NCBI GenBank assembly: GCA_022385805.1 | Contig: MU277755.1 | Location: forward strand, 11,913 to 75,912 | Direction: 5' to 3' | Origin: Pilatotrama ljubarskyi | Lineage: Eukaryota > Basidiomycota > Agaricomycetes > Polyporales > Polyporaceae | Length of the DNA stretch: 64,000 bases | Shown: positions 11,684-23,757 of the stretch, piece by piece | Position numbering within the stretch: the first letter of the stretch is position 1 | How the letters are laid out: each line of letters opens with the position of its first letter | Notes under the pieces: generated by a model | Database searches by the model: none | The model's input: only the letters and a program-made list of their open reading frames with translations | Told to the model about the DNA's origin: nothing | Program-made: the position numbers and the translations under genes

Positions 11684-13483
11684 ATGTCGGATATTCCCCC
11701 ACCGGTAGATGACATGGAATCATTTTTCAGGAGGCACCGCGACCAGCTCTCTCAAACCTCCGCTTTGCCTCTTCCGACTGGCGGGCCACCGGCAACACCT
11801 GCTCGCCAACCCACCCCTCGTCAGTATCCCAGCATCTCTCCATCCCCGAATCTCACCGCTCTGGATGCCGCAGACTATCGAGACCTCAGCATTGTACCTG
11901 AGGAGGGTCACCACTCACCAGGCCCATCCGCACCTACCACAGGCGGTGACACCTCGGACGACAACAACATCGACCCACTCCTGCATTCCTCCGGTTCCGA
12001 CATTGCAAGCTCCCGTGAGCTCAGCCGCCCCAACCCCGACATGATTATTACTACGGGCCATGCAAGGCCTGGGAATCTATTCCAGTATGCGGAGAGGGAG
12101 GCCATCGCTCACGGGCTCCAAGGCGATACGAAGGCGGCGTTCATCAAGTGGACAAAGGTAAGCTACTCTGCCCGTACAGCATATGTACTGATACGTGGGG
12201 AAAATCGAGCAGGCTAACGCCGCCGAACGCGAAGCCGCAGTGAGCGCCATGCTCTTTTCCATCGAAGCGCAGCTCAAGGCTCTCACGCTTGGCGGCGGCA
12301 GTCCCGGTGGGAATCATGCAGGGGCAGTGCCATGGACTGTACCTGAAAGGATTTCGGTACGTTTCTTCCAACCAGGCCCAGATGTCGAGCATGGCAGGTT
12401 CATGCCTGCTCTGGAGTCGTCTACATTTGTACTGCTCTGACATGTGACTGTGCGCTCTCTAGAGAAATATCAACAAGTATGCAATCCGTCTTCTCCTGTC
12501 CCCGAACCTGGCAGAATACGACGGCGAAGGACTTGTCGAGACGCTCTCGGTATGTGTTCGATGTTGCTGCGATCCGTTGCGGCGTTGATATATACCCTGA
12601 TCATCCACTGGCAGAAAATTGTCGAGCAGAAGGGCTGGGGTCTCCCTGAAAATATGCGCAAGCAGGATGAGGACAAGTGGGAGTGCATTGTTGCTTGCAT
12701 CCGGGCTCATCTCACGCAGCGCAAGTCCGAAATCAAGAAAGCGGTGCGCATATATTCTGTATAACCACTATTTCGAGAATATTAACACGCCTTGCAGCTA
12801 CTGCAGTCTGTCGGGATGGATGATCGCACACGTCTACCTCTTCAAGCAGAGCCCGTCGCAAGTGGATCCTCTTCTCAAGCTGCACCGCCGCCAGGACATC
12901 ATGTCAAACCGACATGGCATATCTATCAGCTCTGCAAGTACCTCACTACTGCAATGGGCAAGAAGAGCGGGATCAACACCGACCTCGTCATCACCCTCGA
13001 AATGTGCGCACGTGTCGCCTTCCTGGTATGTTGAATACTCTATCGTTCTTTCGACCTTGGACACTTGGCTGACATCAGAGAAAGCGCTCGCGAGTCGTTG
13101 CCTGGGTCAAATACCCGTACATCAAAGACAGGAAGACCGGCATTGTGAAGAACTACAGTACTCGCTTCTACCAGTTCGTAGACAGGGGCCTGGAAGCATT
13201 CCGTACGGAAGGGAAGGGCAACCGGCAGAAGGTCCATGCGTACGTCTCACTCCGAGTCGCCGTTGCTTCCAGAGAGCATCTCTAACGCGCGATCAGTCTC
13301 TTTGTTGGTGTCTTGGGCGAAGACCAGACCTTCTATCCGCCTCAGCCAAACGCATCTCACAAGGACGTCTTTCTGGCCCTTTGGAGCACCAATCCATCCG
13401 AGGCCCAAGATTACGTTGAACAGTTCATTGTTACACCAGTGTCGACGGGCGATGTTCCGGAAGTAGCTACCGGAGAAGAATAA
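11684..13483 (+). CDS. Transposon-borne gene of unknown function, 469 residues
   Basis: Seven exons with GT-AG introns (11684-12157, 12213-12356, 12463-12549, 12615-12743, 12798-13025, 13079-13239, 13297-13483) sum to 1,410 nt, exactly 470 codons. The first 150 residues are Ser/Pro-rich and acidic and look disordered. The rest is helical and basic in places, with blocks such as REAAVSAMLFSIEAQLKALT, KWECIVACIRAHLTQRKSEI and RKRSRVVAWVKYPYIKDRK. There are no transmembrane spans and no transposase catalytic motif I can name. It is divergent from the transposase (338 bp between start codons) and ends 24 bp from the next convergent gene. Its position inside the inverted repeats suggests an accessory transposition protein, possibly DNA binding; that role is a guess. 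The intact frame argues against simple decay. Confidence 0.7.
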
Positions 13484-13507
13484 GAATACGAATTATGATA
13501 CAGCCTA

Positions 13508-14402
13508 CTATGAATCCAATCTTCTACGCTTGGACACCTGCTTCTCGTCTGCATCCGAGCCCTCCCGGGCACGCCGCGTGTTCGCCGTCTTCGCATTCCT
13601 GGTTACCCCCTCCGATGCATGTGCCGTTGAGATGTGGCATTGTGCACCTGCTTGATCCACGCATTAACATGTAATCTAACGGACGTACAGTGAAAAGATG
13701 CGCCTCACCTGCAAGCTGGCTTTCCAGTATCTCAACGCGGTCCCGCGCAATGACCCAACGCCCGACGTATTCGTAAAGCTGGCGTCGGGTGGATGCGAGT
13801 TCGACTCGAACTCGTGCGAGCTCTACGCGGATGTCGTCCGTCGGCACAACCTCGATAGCTGGCATGTCGCTCTGCATTGATTCCGCTACCGAGCCTTGCC
13901 TGTCGCTTGTCGTGTTCGGTGTCAGCGCCTGCGGCGCTCGCGACTGCACATCATCGCTGGCCTCGAAGTACTGAGATTCCGTGGTCTGTGAGTCCAGAGC
14001 GCCACCTGCGGAGAACAGCCTGCAAGCAACCGTCAACCTCGCTCGACCGTCATGGAGGAGTAAGATAGGGGACTACCTGCTTGTACGCCGCACGCTATTG
14101 AGGGCGGCATGACGCACGGACCTCCCCTCGACGACCGATGGAGACGGCGGGCTGCAGCGGCACGGAGAGGAGTGTTCTTGACTGGGAGGCCAATCATCTA
14201 GACGCTGGGAGCCGTCGTCCCAAGGCTCGACAAGTTGCGAACTGTCGTCCCAAGGTTCAACGAGTTGCGAGTCCTCATCCCAGACTCCATTGGCAGACGC
14301 AGCCGGCACAGGAGAAGAGCGAAGTGGAGCTGGCGAAGATGAATACGGAGTGTTTGGAGAGGATGGGTGCCGTTCATGACAGGTGAACTCGTAGAGACTC
14401 AT
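13508..14402 (-). CDS. Transposon-borne coiled-coil protein, unknown function
   Basis: Three exons, 14402-14077, 14019-13709 and 13647-13508, keep frame across two GT-AG introns (777 nt, 258 residues). The N-terminus is Ser/Pro-rich with a short internal repeat (SQLVEPWDD twice). The middle has a heptad-like helix rich in Arg, Glu and Leu (VELARVRVELASTRRQLYEY ... RVEILESQLAG). The C-terminus is basic and ends KRRRLDS, resembling a nuclear localisation signal. No enzymatic motif is seen. It sits inside the Plavaka element, tail to tail with the preceding gene at only 24 bp. A likely reading is a nuclear, self-associating accessory protein of the element. An alternative start lies upstream in the same frame near 14579. 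Confidence 0.6.
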
Positions 14403-15558
14403 GGTTATCGCCGTGAGAGGACGTGTCCCGCAGACTGTGCCCAAAGGAATCGAGGCGTGAGCAGGGGCCACGCCACGTGGGAAGCAAGACAGACTCCACC
14501 GGACCCGCGTTTGCCCAGCTCCTCCCTCGTTCATCGTCTGCAGCGATGGCAGCCATGCCTCACCCCATCGAGACCCCATACTCCTTTCGCATCTCCGAGC
14601 TATTGTACGGACACTAGAGCTACCCTCCGGGGGAAACCTCTACGACCTCGTAATGCCCTGTTCGGTGGGGTCGATTCTCTGAGCTGTTTGCTCCGCGTCA
14701 GCGTCGTTGTTGCGAGAGAATCAGCACCATCAGTGACAACTCAGTTCACCCGCACAGTCAGACTCACATTCCTCTATATGCCTGAGCTGTACTATGCTCC
14801 ACCTTCGGGTGTCGTTGTTGCGCGGGGTGTCTCTGAACATGGCTTATCGTGACTCAAACTCCACAGGATACCTCAGACTTAAACTCCAAGCACTCACCAG
14901 CTGATCATCCGACCGCGCAAGGATACGGCCTCAGCACTGCACAGCAAGAACATATTATGTGAGTCAAGCTCCTCGGTATGATGCGGTCCTCTGAGATTTA
15001 CTGACCATGGCAGGACGTCTATTGAGTCAAGTCTCGTCGGAGGCATGATCCTGAGGTTTGTTGCTGTTGCTGTCATTGCCATCCGAAGAGTCTGACCACT
15101 CGTCGAGCAGGCTTTCCACAACAAGACCAGGCATTGCATCGAGAAACACTGCGAGTTCTGCGAATAACATACAGGCCAGCTGTGAGGACGATGGTGGGCT
15201 GGTGGGGGCGACGTGGACGTTCATGAGCGAATAGTACCGGGCGAATCCTGGCGCCGGTCGTATTTACGTACAAGCTACAATAGGAACTACCTTGTCTGCA
15301 GCACCACCTCCCGAGCCCTGTCCCACTTCTGAAAACGAGACGAATACCGATCGTATCCAACCGGTGTGCAGCCCGATCACGGCCAGGCAGAATATCCAGC
15401 TGGGCACTATCCGTGTATTGCTGTGCGCTATCTGGCGATGGGCCCCAGCTGTTGACCATTTTCGTCCAAATATGGCACCCAATCGATGGCCATCTGGACA
15501 CAGCTGGCTCACCGGCCTGGTCCACGCACGTCACTCGAATGGGTCCCACATGGCATGA
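14403..15558. other. Right flank of the Plavaka element, no confident gene
   Basis: This contains the presumed promoter of the coiled-coil gene and the right subterminal region. A short minus-strand frame at 15224-15027 (hydrophobic then Asp/Ser-rich) might be an exon, but it lacks a supported partner. Closer to the end are several CTGG/CCAG-type motifs (15385-15525) comparable to those at the left end. Confidence 0.4.
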
Positions 15559-15571
15559 GATTGGCGGTGTA
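15559..15571 (-). repeat. Right terminal inverted repeat of the Plavaka element
   Basis: GATTGGCGGTGTA, reverse complement of 5861-5873. Outside it the sequence changes to the VPS10 upstream region. Confidence 0.65.
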
Positions 15572-16307
15572 GCCGTCGTTCGCGAGTCCGCATATCGTAT
15601 CCTTTACCTGATTTTGTCTACTCCATATCTTCACTTCGTCTACATCTGGTGCCACGAGTACTACGTCTGTGTCTACGGGGCCTATCTCGTGTACGCGGAC
15701 ATCGCCGCGCAGCTCGACTTTTGTACTCAACGCAGTGATCAGCCATTCTCGTTATGCCTGCTCGCGGTCCTCCGGTTCTCCTTTACTACCGTTTGTATGC
15801 CAGCCGAGAGGCAGCGAACTTGGACGACGTCCGGCCATTCGTACAGCGTCCAGATTTTGAGAATCACGCCGAAGTACAGGAGAGTTTCCACACTGTATCA
15901 CGCAATCGGAGACCGTCACTGTTCGGACTCACACCCATATTGTATGCTTCCGGAAGCATATATCATGGTATACGGCGTTGGGGGCGTAGTTGTGGAGCAA
16001 AGGAAGCTTGCAGTCTGGATGGTTACTTTGCGTACATGGCCATAGCCGGACCGGAACGTCTAATTTGACGGTCCAATTATCTACATCAACAACAGCCTCA
16101 GTAAGAAGGATTACAGTATTGTAGTATTCAATTTTATGAGTGGTAAACACTGGATACTTATTGTGTACTGGGCCGGATAGACAGCTCTGCCGGGAGTGAT
16201 TAGATTAGAAGGCTTATCTTTGGTACGCGCGTCTCACACCTCCACGTTACCGTTCAGCCACATACAGCCCTGCTCGCTGTGCTCCGCAGCGAGCAAACAC
16301 CTTCACC
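15572..16307. other. Upstream region of VPS10, no gene seen
   Basis: The only frames are about 60-105 codons, overlap on both strands and lack motifs or plausible introns. It presumably contains the VPS10 promoter, because the start codon is at 16308 and the transposon ends at 15571. Confidence 0.4.
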
Positions 16308-19300
16308 ATGGCCCTCCACCATAGGGCTGCCCTATTACTCTGGGCTATAGCATGGCTCTTTACGGTGGCTGTTGCTCAGCCGCAGTCATCGATTACGCCC
16401 TTCGACAACCTCCCGGCAAGGCTGTTCTTCTTCGATGACAGTCCCGTGAGTGTACCTCGCGGTACGGGGTATTGCACGCATATGTTAACCGCTGCCGGGG
16501 TATGATAGGCTGCAATCTATCATGACGTCGTCAAAAGTATTGTCTATGTCTCTACAGACGAAGGGAAGACATGGAGTCCCGCAGACGGCGTTCCCGAGGG
16601 CAAGGCAGCCATGGTCATTGAGCACCCGTTCGACAACAGAGTGGTGAGTGCCCACAAGCGCGTAATTCGATGCCACAAGCCAGCTAAATAGGGCATATGT
16701 TTGCGTCAGGCCTTCATACTATCAAGAGGTACTAAACATTACAGGACTCTTGACCGTGGCAAGACATGGCAATCCTTTGAGATGCCCATCCAACCTGCGC
16801 TCGTTGGGAAACCACTCTCCTTCCATGCAGACACCGACAAGTGGAACTATGTGCTCTACCAGGGGACGACATGCAGTGGGTCTGGCTGGAAGACGGTCTG
16901 CTATGATGAGGTGCGTACGCGTGGATCCTATCCCCAATGCTGCTCTCCACCTCTCGCCATCTCTACCATCATGTTATGGTCACTTCTTGCGCTGGGTGTC
17001 TCCGAACGTGTGCACGACATCCGCATTCCCTCACTTGTGCACTCGCAGGTATCCAGAGTAACGGATACTGACGTCTTCGAAACCAGACCTACTACACCAA
17101 GGACGCGTTCGGAGATGATGCAAGGTTGTTGATGTCTGACACGTCTCGCTGTCAATTCGCACACAGCAGCAAGGACTTCAAACACGAAGCCCATCAGGAC
17201 TTGATCTACTGCGTCGCGTTCGAGAACTCAGGCTCAGGTGGCGGACATACACTCTCTTCCAGCCGGCTGTACTATTCCACGGACTTCTTCGAAACGGAGA
17301 AGAAAGTCGAGGACCTCGGCATTGGCAGGAACGCCCGCGGGGTCGTGGCGTTCGCCATAGTATCCAAGTTCGCGGTCGTAGCTCTGAAGGATCTCTCTGA
17401 AGGCTCAGCAGGCGACATGCTGCTGTACGTCTCCGAGGACACGAAGAACTGGGCGCAGGCGCGGTTCCCACATTCGTCGTCTGCGCGACTCCGCGAGAAC
17501 GCCTACACCATCGTGGAATCCACGACGCATTCACTGGCAGTTGACGTGCTTTCCCACGACAAGAGCGCGATCGGTACGCTGTTCGTGAGCAACTCCAACG
17601 GCACGTATTTCGTTGAAAGCCTGAAGGACACCAACCGCAACGAGATGGGATACGTCGATTTCGAGACCATCTACGGCGTGGAAGGAGTCGGGCTCGCCAA
17701 CATTGTTGCGAACGCCAAGGAGGTGGAGGGCAGGCAGGCTCGAAAGCAACTCCAGACGCGCATCACTTTTGACGACGGTGAGTCTGAGTGAAGCCTTCGG
17801 ACAGCAGGTGCTGATGGTGGTCTGACCGCAGGACGGACTTGGGCACGCCTCAAACCGCCTTCCACGAATGAGAAGGGCGACAGAATCTCCTGCAATCCGA
17901 ACAACGAAGATTGCTCACTGCATCTGCATTCGGTCACACTTCCGCACAACTTCGGACGTGTCTTCTCGTCGCCTGCCCCAGGTCTGATCATGGGTGTTGG
18001 CTCCATTGGCCAATACCTTGCACCCTACGACGAGTCCGACACGTTCTTAAGCACGGACGGAGGCATCACCTGGCGGATGGTGCAGGAAGGCGCACACAAG
18101 TACGAGTTCGGCGATCAGGGCAGCATTCTTGTCGCCGTCGATGACGAGGAAGGCGTAGACTTCCTCAACTATTCCACTGACTTCGGGAAGACATGGTACG
18201 CCCTTGGCAGCGATACCGGCCCTCCCAGACTCAATCTTTAAATGAACGCTTCTTTAGGCGTACCTTCAACTTCGGCACTCGGATGCGTGCACGTATTCTC
18301 ACCACGGTCGCCGATTCGACCTCGCAGAAGTTCCTCCTTGTCGGACAGCTCGCGAAGAAAGATCAGAAGGACGGTCGCCGCTTTGGCGTAGTGTTCTTGG
18401 ATTTCGCCACGCTGGATAGACCCAAATGCAGAGAAGAGGATTTCGAACCCTGGTATGCGCGCTCATCCACGCACGAGTGTCTGATGGGCCACAAGGCAAG
18501 TAACTCCATAAACTCTATTGCCTGCGTATCAATCGCCCATTCTCCCCACAGCAATCCTATAAGCGCCGCAAGCCAGACGCCAACTGCTATGTCGGCCAGA
18601 AGTTCCTCGATCCGGTCGCACACGAGGAGCCCTGTCCTTGTACCGACGAAGACTACGAGTGGTGAGCAACTATATCTCAGCGCTTGCCTGCAAAATCTGA
18701 ATCTGTCATATCCTTAGTGATTACAACTTCGTTCGGGATGGGGACAAGTGCGTCCCCGTAGGACCCGAGCCTATCCCGGCGGACGTATGCCAGGACCCCT
18801 CAGACGAGTACTACGGGTCTTCCGGTTACCGCCTCATTCCTGGCGATACTTGTGATAGGGAGCGTGGAGTCAAGAAGGACGAACGTGTCAAGAAGTCGTG
18901 TTCAAATGGTGAGACACGTCTGGAGCGTTTGCTGTGGCTATCACTGACAGTCTGTACAGCTCAACCCGCAGAAGGTCAAGTCATACACCAGACGGTGCGC
19001 AGGCCTGCAGATGCCACTCCATGACATGCCACTGACTTGAAGTGATAGTTCGACTTCCCTAGCCCTGTCGTCCAGTTTGCATACTTCCGCAAATCTACGG
19101 TGAGCATTTGAGTCCTCCAGTAAGAGAGCCGATCCGTCTAACATCGGTTTCAGGTAATCCTGGTCAGGCTTGCAGACAACAGCGTCTGGCAATCGCCAAA
19201 CGAGGGCTACACTTGGAATCGTCTTCAGCCCCAACAGACCTTCGTCGCGTTTTACCACCACAAGTTCTCCGACGACCGAGCATACCTCATCACGAACTCG

Positions 19301-21824
19301 AAGCAACACTACTACACCAGTGACACTGGCAAGACTTGGAAGGAGTTCACGTCCCCTACTCTGCCGAATACGTTCGGGCTGCCTGTGCTGCATTTCCACC
19401 CCCAGAACTCGGACTACATGATATGGACAGGACAGGACGGCTGCGAAGGCTTCGGCGAGAGCTGTCATATGGAATCACACTATTCGCTAAACAACGGGGA
19501 ACGTTGGCAGCTTATCGACAAGTACGTCCGGAACTGCGCGTGGGCGCGCGACGAGGAGCTCCGAGTGGACCCGAACCAGATCCTGTGCGAGTCGTACAAG
19601 ATCAAGCAGGGCAACCAGCACTTCTTCGGGCTGGAGAACCCGCTAGAGCTGATTGCCGGGACCCAGTTCTACGATAACAGAGTGAAGCTGTTCGACCACG
19701 TCGTCGGCTTCGCCAAATTCTCTGAGTACCTGATCGTCGCCGAGGTAAGGCTATCGACACCGTTGCGGGGTATTACTCATAGACGATCATACTCTAGTAC
19801 CAAGCGTCGCGACAGTCGCTGGACATTCAAGTGTCCCTTGATGGCCGTCACTTCGCGCCCGGAGAGTTCCCTCCCTCAATGCGGCCGGACCAGCATGTAA
19901 GTAGACGCGCTCATGGATTGGATAAATCCACTTACGCTGCATCGTCAAGGCGTACACTATTTTGGAATCCAGTACCAAGTCCATCTTCCTCCATGTGACG
20001 ACGTCAGAGCCTCCGGCACCTTACTGGGGCAACATCCTGAAGTCGAACTCAAACGGTACCTACTTCGGTCTGTCTCTCGACAACGTCAATCGGAACGACG
20101 ATGGCTACGTCGACTTCGAGAAGATGATCAATCTCGATGGTATCGCGCTCGTAAACATCGTCAGTAATCCGAACGAGGCGCCTCTGACCGGCCGCAAGTT
20201 GCTGCAGACGAGGATCACTCACAACGATGGTGAATTCTCGCATTGGATCGCCCTGGCTTTGGCTCATCTCTACGGTTAGGCGGCAGCTGGCGTCCTATCA
20301 TGCCTCCAAAGCAGGACTCTCACGGGAACAAATACTCGTGTGATACCGCTGTGAGTCTTGTCGTACCGTTATCCCCGTGACATCGCGCCATAACTCGCTC
20401 GTGACAGAAATGTGCCCTGCACATCCATGGATATACCGAGCGTTACGATGTGCGCGCGACCTTCAGTACCCCGTCCGTTCCCGGTCTGCTGATGGCCGTG
20501 GGCAATGTCGGCGAGTCCTTGGAACGATACGAGGACAGCGATACTTTCCTCAGTCGCGACGCCGGCTTCACTTGGGAAGAAGTTCACAAGGACGCCCATC
20601 TGTGGGAGTTCGGTGACTCGGGCTCCATCCTGATCATGGCGAACGATGAGGGTCCCACAGACCATGTCATGTTCAGCACAGACGAGGGTCTCACCTGGCG
20701 CGAATACAAGTTCACGGACGAGCCAGTTCGGGTCAAGGCAATCGTTACAGTGCCAGAGGACACCAGTCGCAAGTTCATCCTACTCGGCTACTACCCCCGT
20801 AGCAAAAACACTGCAGTCGCTATTCAGGTCGACTTCTCGGCCTTGACCAAGACTAAATGTGAGCGTGGATACATTCAGACTTGATGAGGGTCCCTTGCTG
20901 ATCACGAGGCATGATAGGTCGTTATGACCCTGACGATCCCGCTCACGATGACTTCGAGCTGTGGAGTCCGAGTGAGGAACGCGAAGAGCAGTGTCTGTTT
21001 GGAAGACAGGTTCGCCCACGTCTCCGGCTTCAGGACCGTTCAAGCAGCTGATTGTGTCTTAGACGCTCTACCATCGTCGGAAGCGTGACGCCAACTGTAT
21101 TGTCGGCGACTCGCCGAAGGTCGAGGAGAAAGTTGTGCGGAATTGCGAGTGCACCGAAAGAGATTTCGAATGGTGAGTCGTTCATTTGCCGTTGTCCCAT
21201 CAGTGCACTCACAGCGGAGCGGTGGCAGTGAATGGAATTATATCCGCGACGCAAATGGTGACTGCGTCCTGATGCCCGGCCAGAAACCGCACGAGGCCGA
21301 TCCGGTGGCTCAGTGTCGCAATGGGGAAGACTACTGGTATGAACTCACACCGTACCGCAAGGTCCCGATATCAACCTGCGAAGGCGGGAAACGTCTCGAT
21401 CGCGGCGCTGCCCATCCGTGCCCGGGCCTGCGTGGTCACGGCGTCTTCTTCTGGCTCATGATGCTGCTCATCCCTGTCTCCTTCGCCGCACTCGTGGGTT
21501 ATTGGTACTACAGACGGGGCGGGTACACCAGAGGGTGAGCATTATTCTGGACACGGACTCATGAGTGTTCCTAACCTACTATCGCGTTCTAGAGCTATTC
21601 GTTTGCCAGGGGCCGAAAGCGGGTCTCGGTTCTCTGGCAGCTCCGGCGTACTGGATACCCTTGCGAGTGTCCCTTGGTTCCTCATCGGGATTGCAGGGAT
21701 TGCCTACGAATGGGTCGCCGAGAAGTTCGACTATTTGGCCATCCAATTCCGGGGACGGGGTGGATACCGGAACTTACCCGTGGACGAGGACGCCCAAATA
21801 TTGCGGTTCGAGGATGAAGAGTGA
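16308..21824 (+). CDS. VPS10: Vacuolar protein sorting receptor Vps10 (sortilin family)
   Basis: Type I membrane receptor expected to carry soluble hydrolases such as carboxypeptidase Y from the late Golgi to the endosome. Nineteen exons (first 16308-16445, last 21593-21824) sum to 4,386 nt, 1,461 residues, the usual size for fungal Vps10. Seen: an N-terminal signal peptide (about 1-24); two tandem Vps10 beta-propeller domains with Asp-box repeats ([32 protein letters not shown], then [32 protein letters not shown]); Cys-rich modules after each propeller ([20 protein letters not shown]); one transmembrane helix around 1355-1380; and a cytosolic tail of roughly 80 residues. The intron after 18495 uses a GC donor (AAG|GCAAGT), which the frame requires. 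It is convergent with the glycosyltransferase-like gene, with 114 bp between stop codons. Confidence 0.96.
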
Positions 21825-21938
21825 TCCCCAGGTCATAGATGTGCGTTCGCGTTGGATATCTGCCCATCGTCCGACATTGTTGTCTAGCTATTAGTACTGC
21901 TTCCCATGCGTTGCAGCGGACTATATAATTGCTGTCGA

Positions 21939-23757
21939 TTACATGTCATTAGCTCTGGATGTATATACGTATGTATTGCCCTTTCCCTGACGCGTGTGCA
22001 ATTCCGTCAGGTCTGCAACACGGAAGCGTGTCGAATCGATGGGAAGGCCGTTGGCCAGTCGCATCGTAACAACCGTAGAGGTCAAGGTCGAGAACTGGTG
22101 TAGAAGCTCAGTCAAATATGCGTGATGTCGTGGGGTGCCTGTTGATGCTTACTCCATTTCCGATGAAGACTTGTGCGCGCTGCGCGACCAGCGCATCGAT
22201 GCACTGAGCGACGTACGTCTGTTCCCAACTAACCGTCATATCGCGACTGCTTGAGATCATCTCCCAATTCGCGACCTCCCATAAAGCATTCTTGGCATCC
22301 GCAATCCACCTCTGATCGGCGTTCGTCATCATGAACAGCTTGCGCACCCCTCGGGCGGCCGGCGTGCCCAATATATCCGCTACCTTGGCCGTAATCTCTG
22401 CCAGGGAGGGGTAGCAGTGCTTCCTGTAGTATTCGATGGTCGCGCTTGTGGTCTTCCCGCGTACCTTGTAAGGCGGAACGGTGAACCGATCCATCAGAGA
22501 CGGAAATGTGTCGACGCTGACGAAGTCTTCGTATCGTTGAGCGAGGTACTTGCAGTGCTTGTCGTAGTCACCCCGGCGGACATGTATCACCATCAGACCC
22601 GGAATCATCGAATAGCGGTCGGCGTTGGTCGTGAATGAGATCGTGGAAAGGAACGGCTCGGTTGACAAGGAGTGCGCAGGTAGGAAGAGTTCGCGGTTTG
22701 TGTCGAAGCCGAGCTCGATGAGAGGGGACCAGCCGAAGTGCGTGATGATGGGCGACGTCGAGAAATCACTCCAGACACCTTCGAGGGCGCCGCGCACGCC
22801 GAAGGTGCTGCGTACGATCAGCTATTTCGTTCATGGCTGCTTGGACGGATTACTTACTTTGCATGAGTGAAGATGGGACCAACGTGACGTGCTGATTGCA
22901 CGCAAGAGTCGCCAATGGTCTGCAACTTCCGAGACCAGGCTTCCACCATTGCTTCCACTGGGTGCGGAGTCTCGGGGGAGGCAAGCACCTCATCGTGGCG
23001 AATATCGACCGGTGTAGGGCATAGATGCTCGTAGTAGGTTCTACTAACGGCCATTGGAGGATGATTTCCGGGAGGAAATGGTGTGCCGACGATAGGACCT
23101 GGGACATGTCAATATCGACCGGGTAAGCGGCAAGATGATGGCGTACCTCGTATTGAGACGGAGTAGGGGATCCGCGAAGGGATCTTCTTTCCTTTGTATT
23201 CCATGTAACTGGTCCCTCCGTCATTCCAGGTATAGTTATCGAAGACGAATCTGTGATACCTTCAATGGTACCGAGAATACTGCACATTAGGCGGGAGTCA
23301 CGTACGTTCTGTGCAACCGATATGCCAAGTATGCGTTCAGCAGAAGCTCTTGTAGAGAGTTACCCCATCCTTGACCTGTTCATCGCCAGTATACGTGATA
23401 TGTAGAGTGTCGTTGAACACCATGCGTACCTCGGCTCGCATGGCCAGCTACGTAGAAGAATTTCTCATAGGGCCCTGGGCGTGTCTGGTTCCACCGGTGT
23501 TGGGGGAGGAGCAGTTCCTTTTTGTGGTATTCTGGATACAAAGGAAGATCAGGATGAGGCGTCGAAGGATGCAGGCCGCGTGACATGAGCGGTCGCCAGG
23601 TGGCCGAGAGCAGAGTCTCCGACCATAGAATGAGCCAGGTAGACAACAGCACCACGGATGTTACAAGGACAACCAGCACACGGCACCGCGTAGACGAGCG
23701 GGTCAAAGGCGAAGAAAGTTGGCCGTAAGGAAAATTGGCGAGAGGCATTGGGGTCAA
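21939..23757 (-). CDS. Type II membrane protein resembling O-fucosyltransferases
   Basis: Six exons (23757-23430, 23375-23306, 23250-23147, 23098-22858, 22807-22153, 22094-21939) total 1,554 nt, 517 residues. A short cytosolic N-terminus is followed by one membrane anchor near residues 26-48 (VLVVLVTSVVLLSTWLILW) and a lumenal domain, as in Golgi glycosyltransferases. Conserved pieces are GWGNSLQELLLNAYLAYRL near the start of the domain, IHVRRGDY near 320 and FIGNGFSTLTS near the end. The HxRRGD-type motif and the closing IGNG-FS block suggest the GDP-fucose protein O-fucosyltransferase fold. Donor and acceptor are not known. The last exon is not visible as a long open frame and was found from the GTAAGC donor and conserved continuation. 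Several NxT/S sites are present. Confidence 0.8.

Larger units (their letters stand above)
5861..15571 (-). mobile_element. Putative Plavaka-type DNA transposon, about 9.7 kb, with three genes
   Basis: A 13-bp perfect inverted repeat, TACACCGCCAATC, occurs at 5861-5873 and, inverted, at 15559-15571. If the outer TA is a target duplication, the termini are CACCGCCAATC. The interval holds a Plavaka-like transposase gene on the minus strand (6642-11346), a plus-strand gene (11684-13483) and a minus-strand gene (13508-14402). Both ends are rich in CTGGCC/GGCCAG and similar subterminal motifs. The left end also forms a hairpin (ACACCGC at 5862-5868 against GCGGTGT just inside). The transposase identity is strong; the exact borders are an inference from the repeats and need comparison with other copies. 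Confidence 0.7.

Noticed and set aside
15073..15549. Minus-strand frame of 158 codons near the right end of the Plavaka element
   Set aside because: Overlaps the terminal and subterminal repeats, no motif and no intron support.
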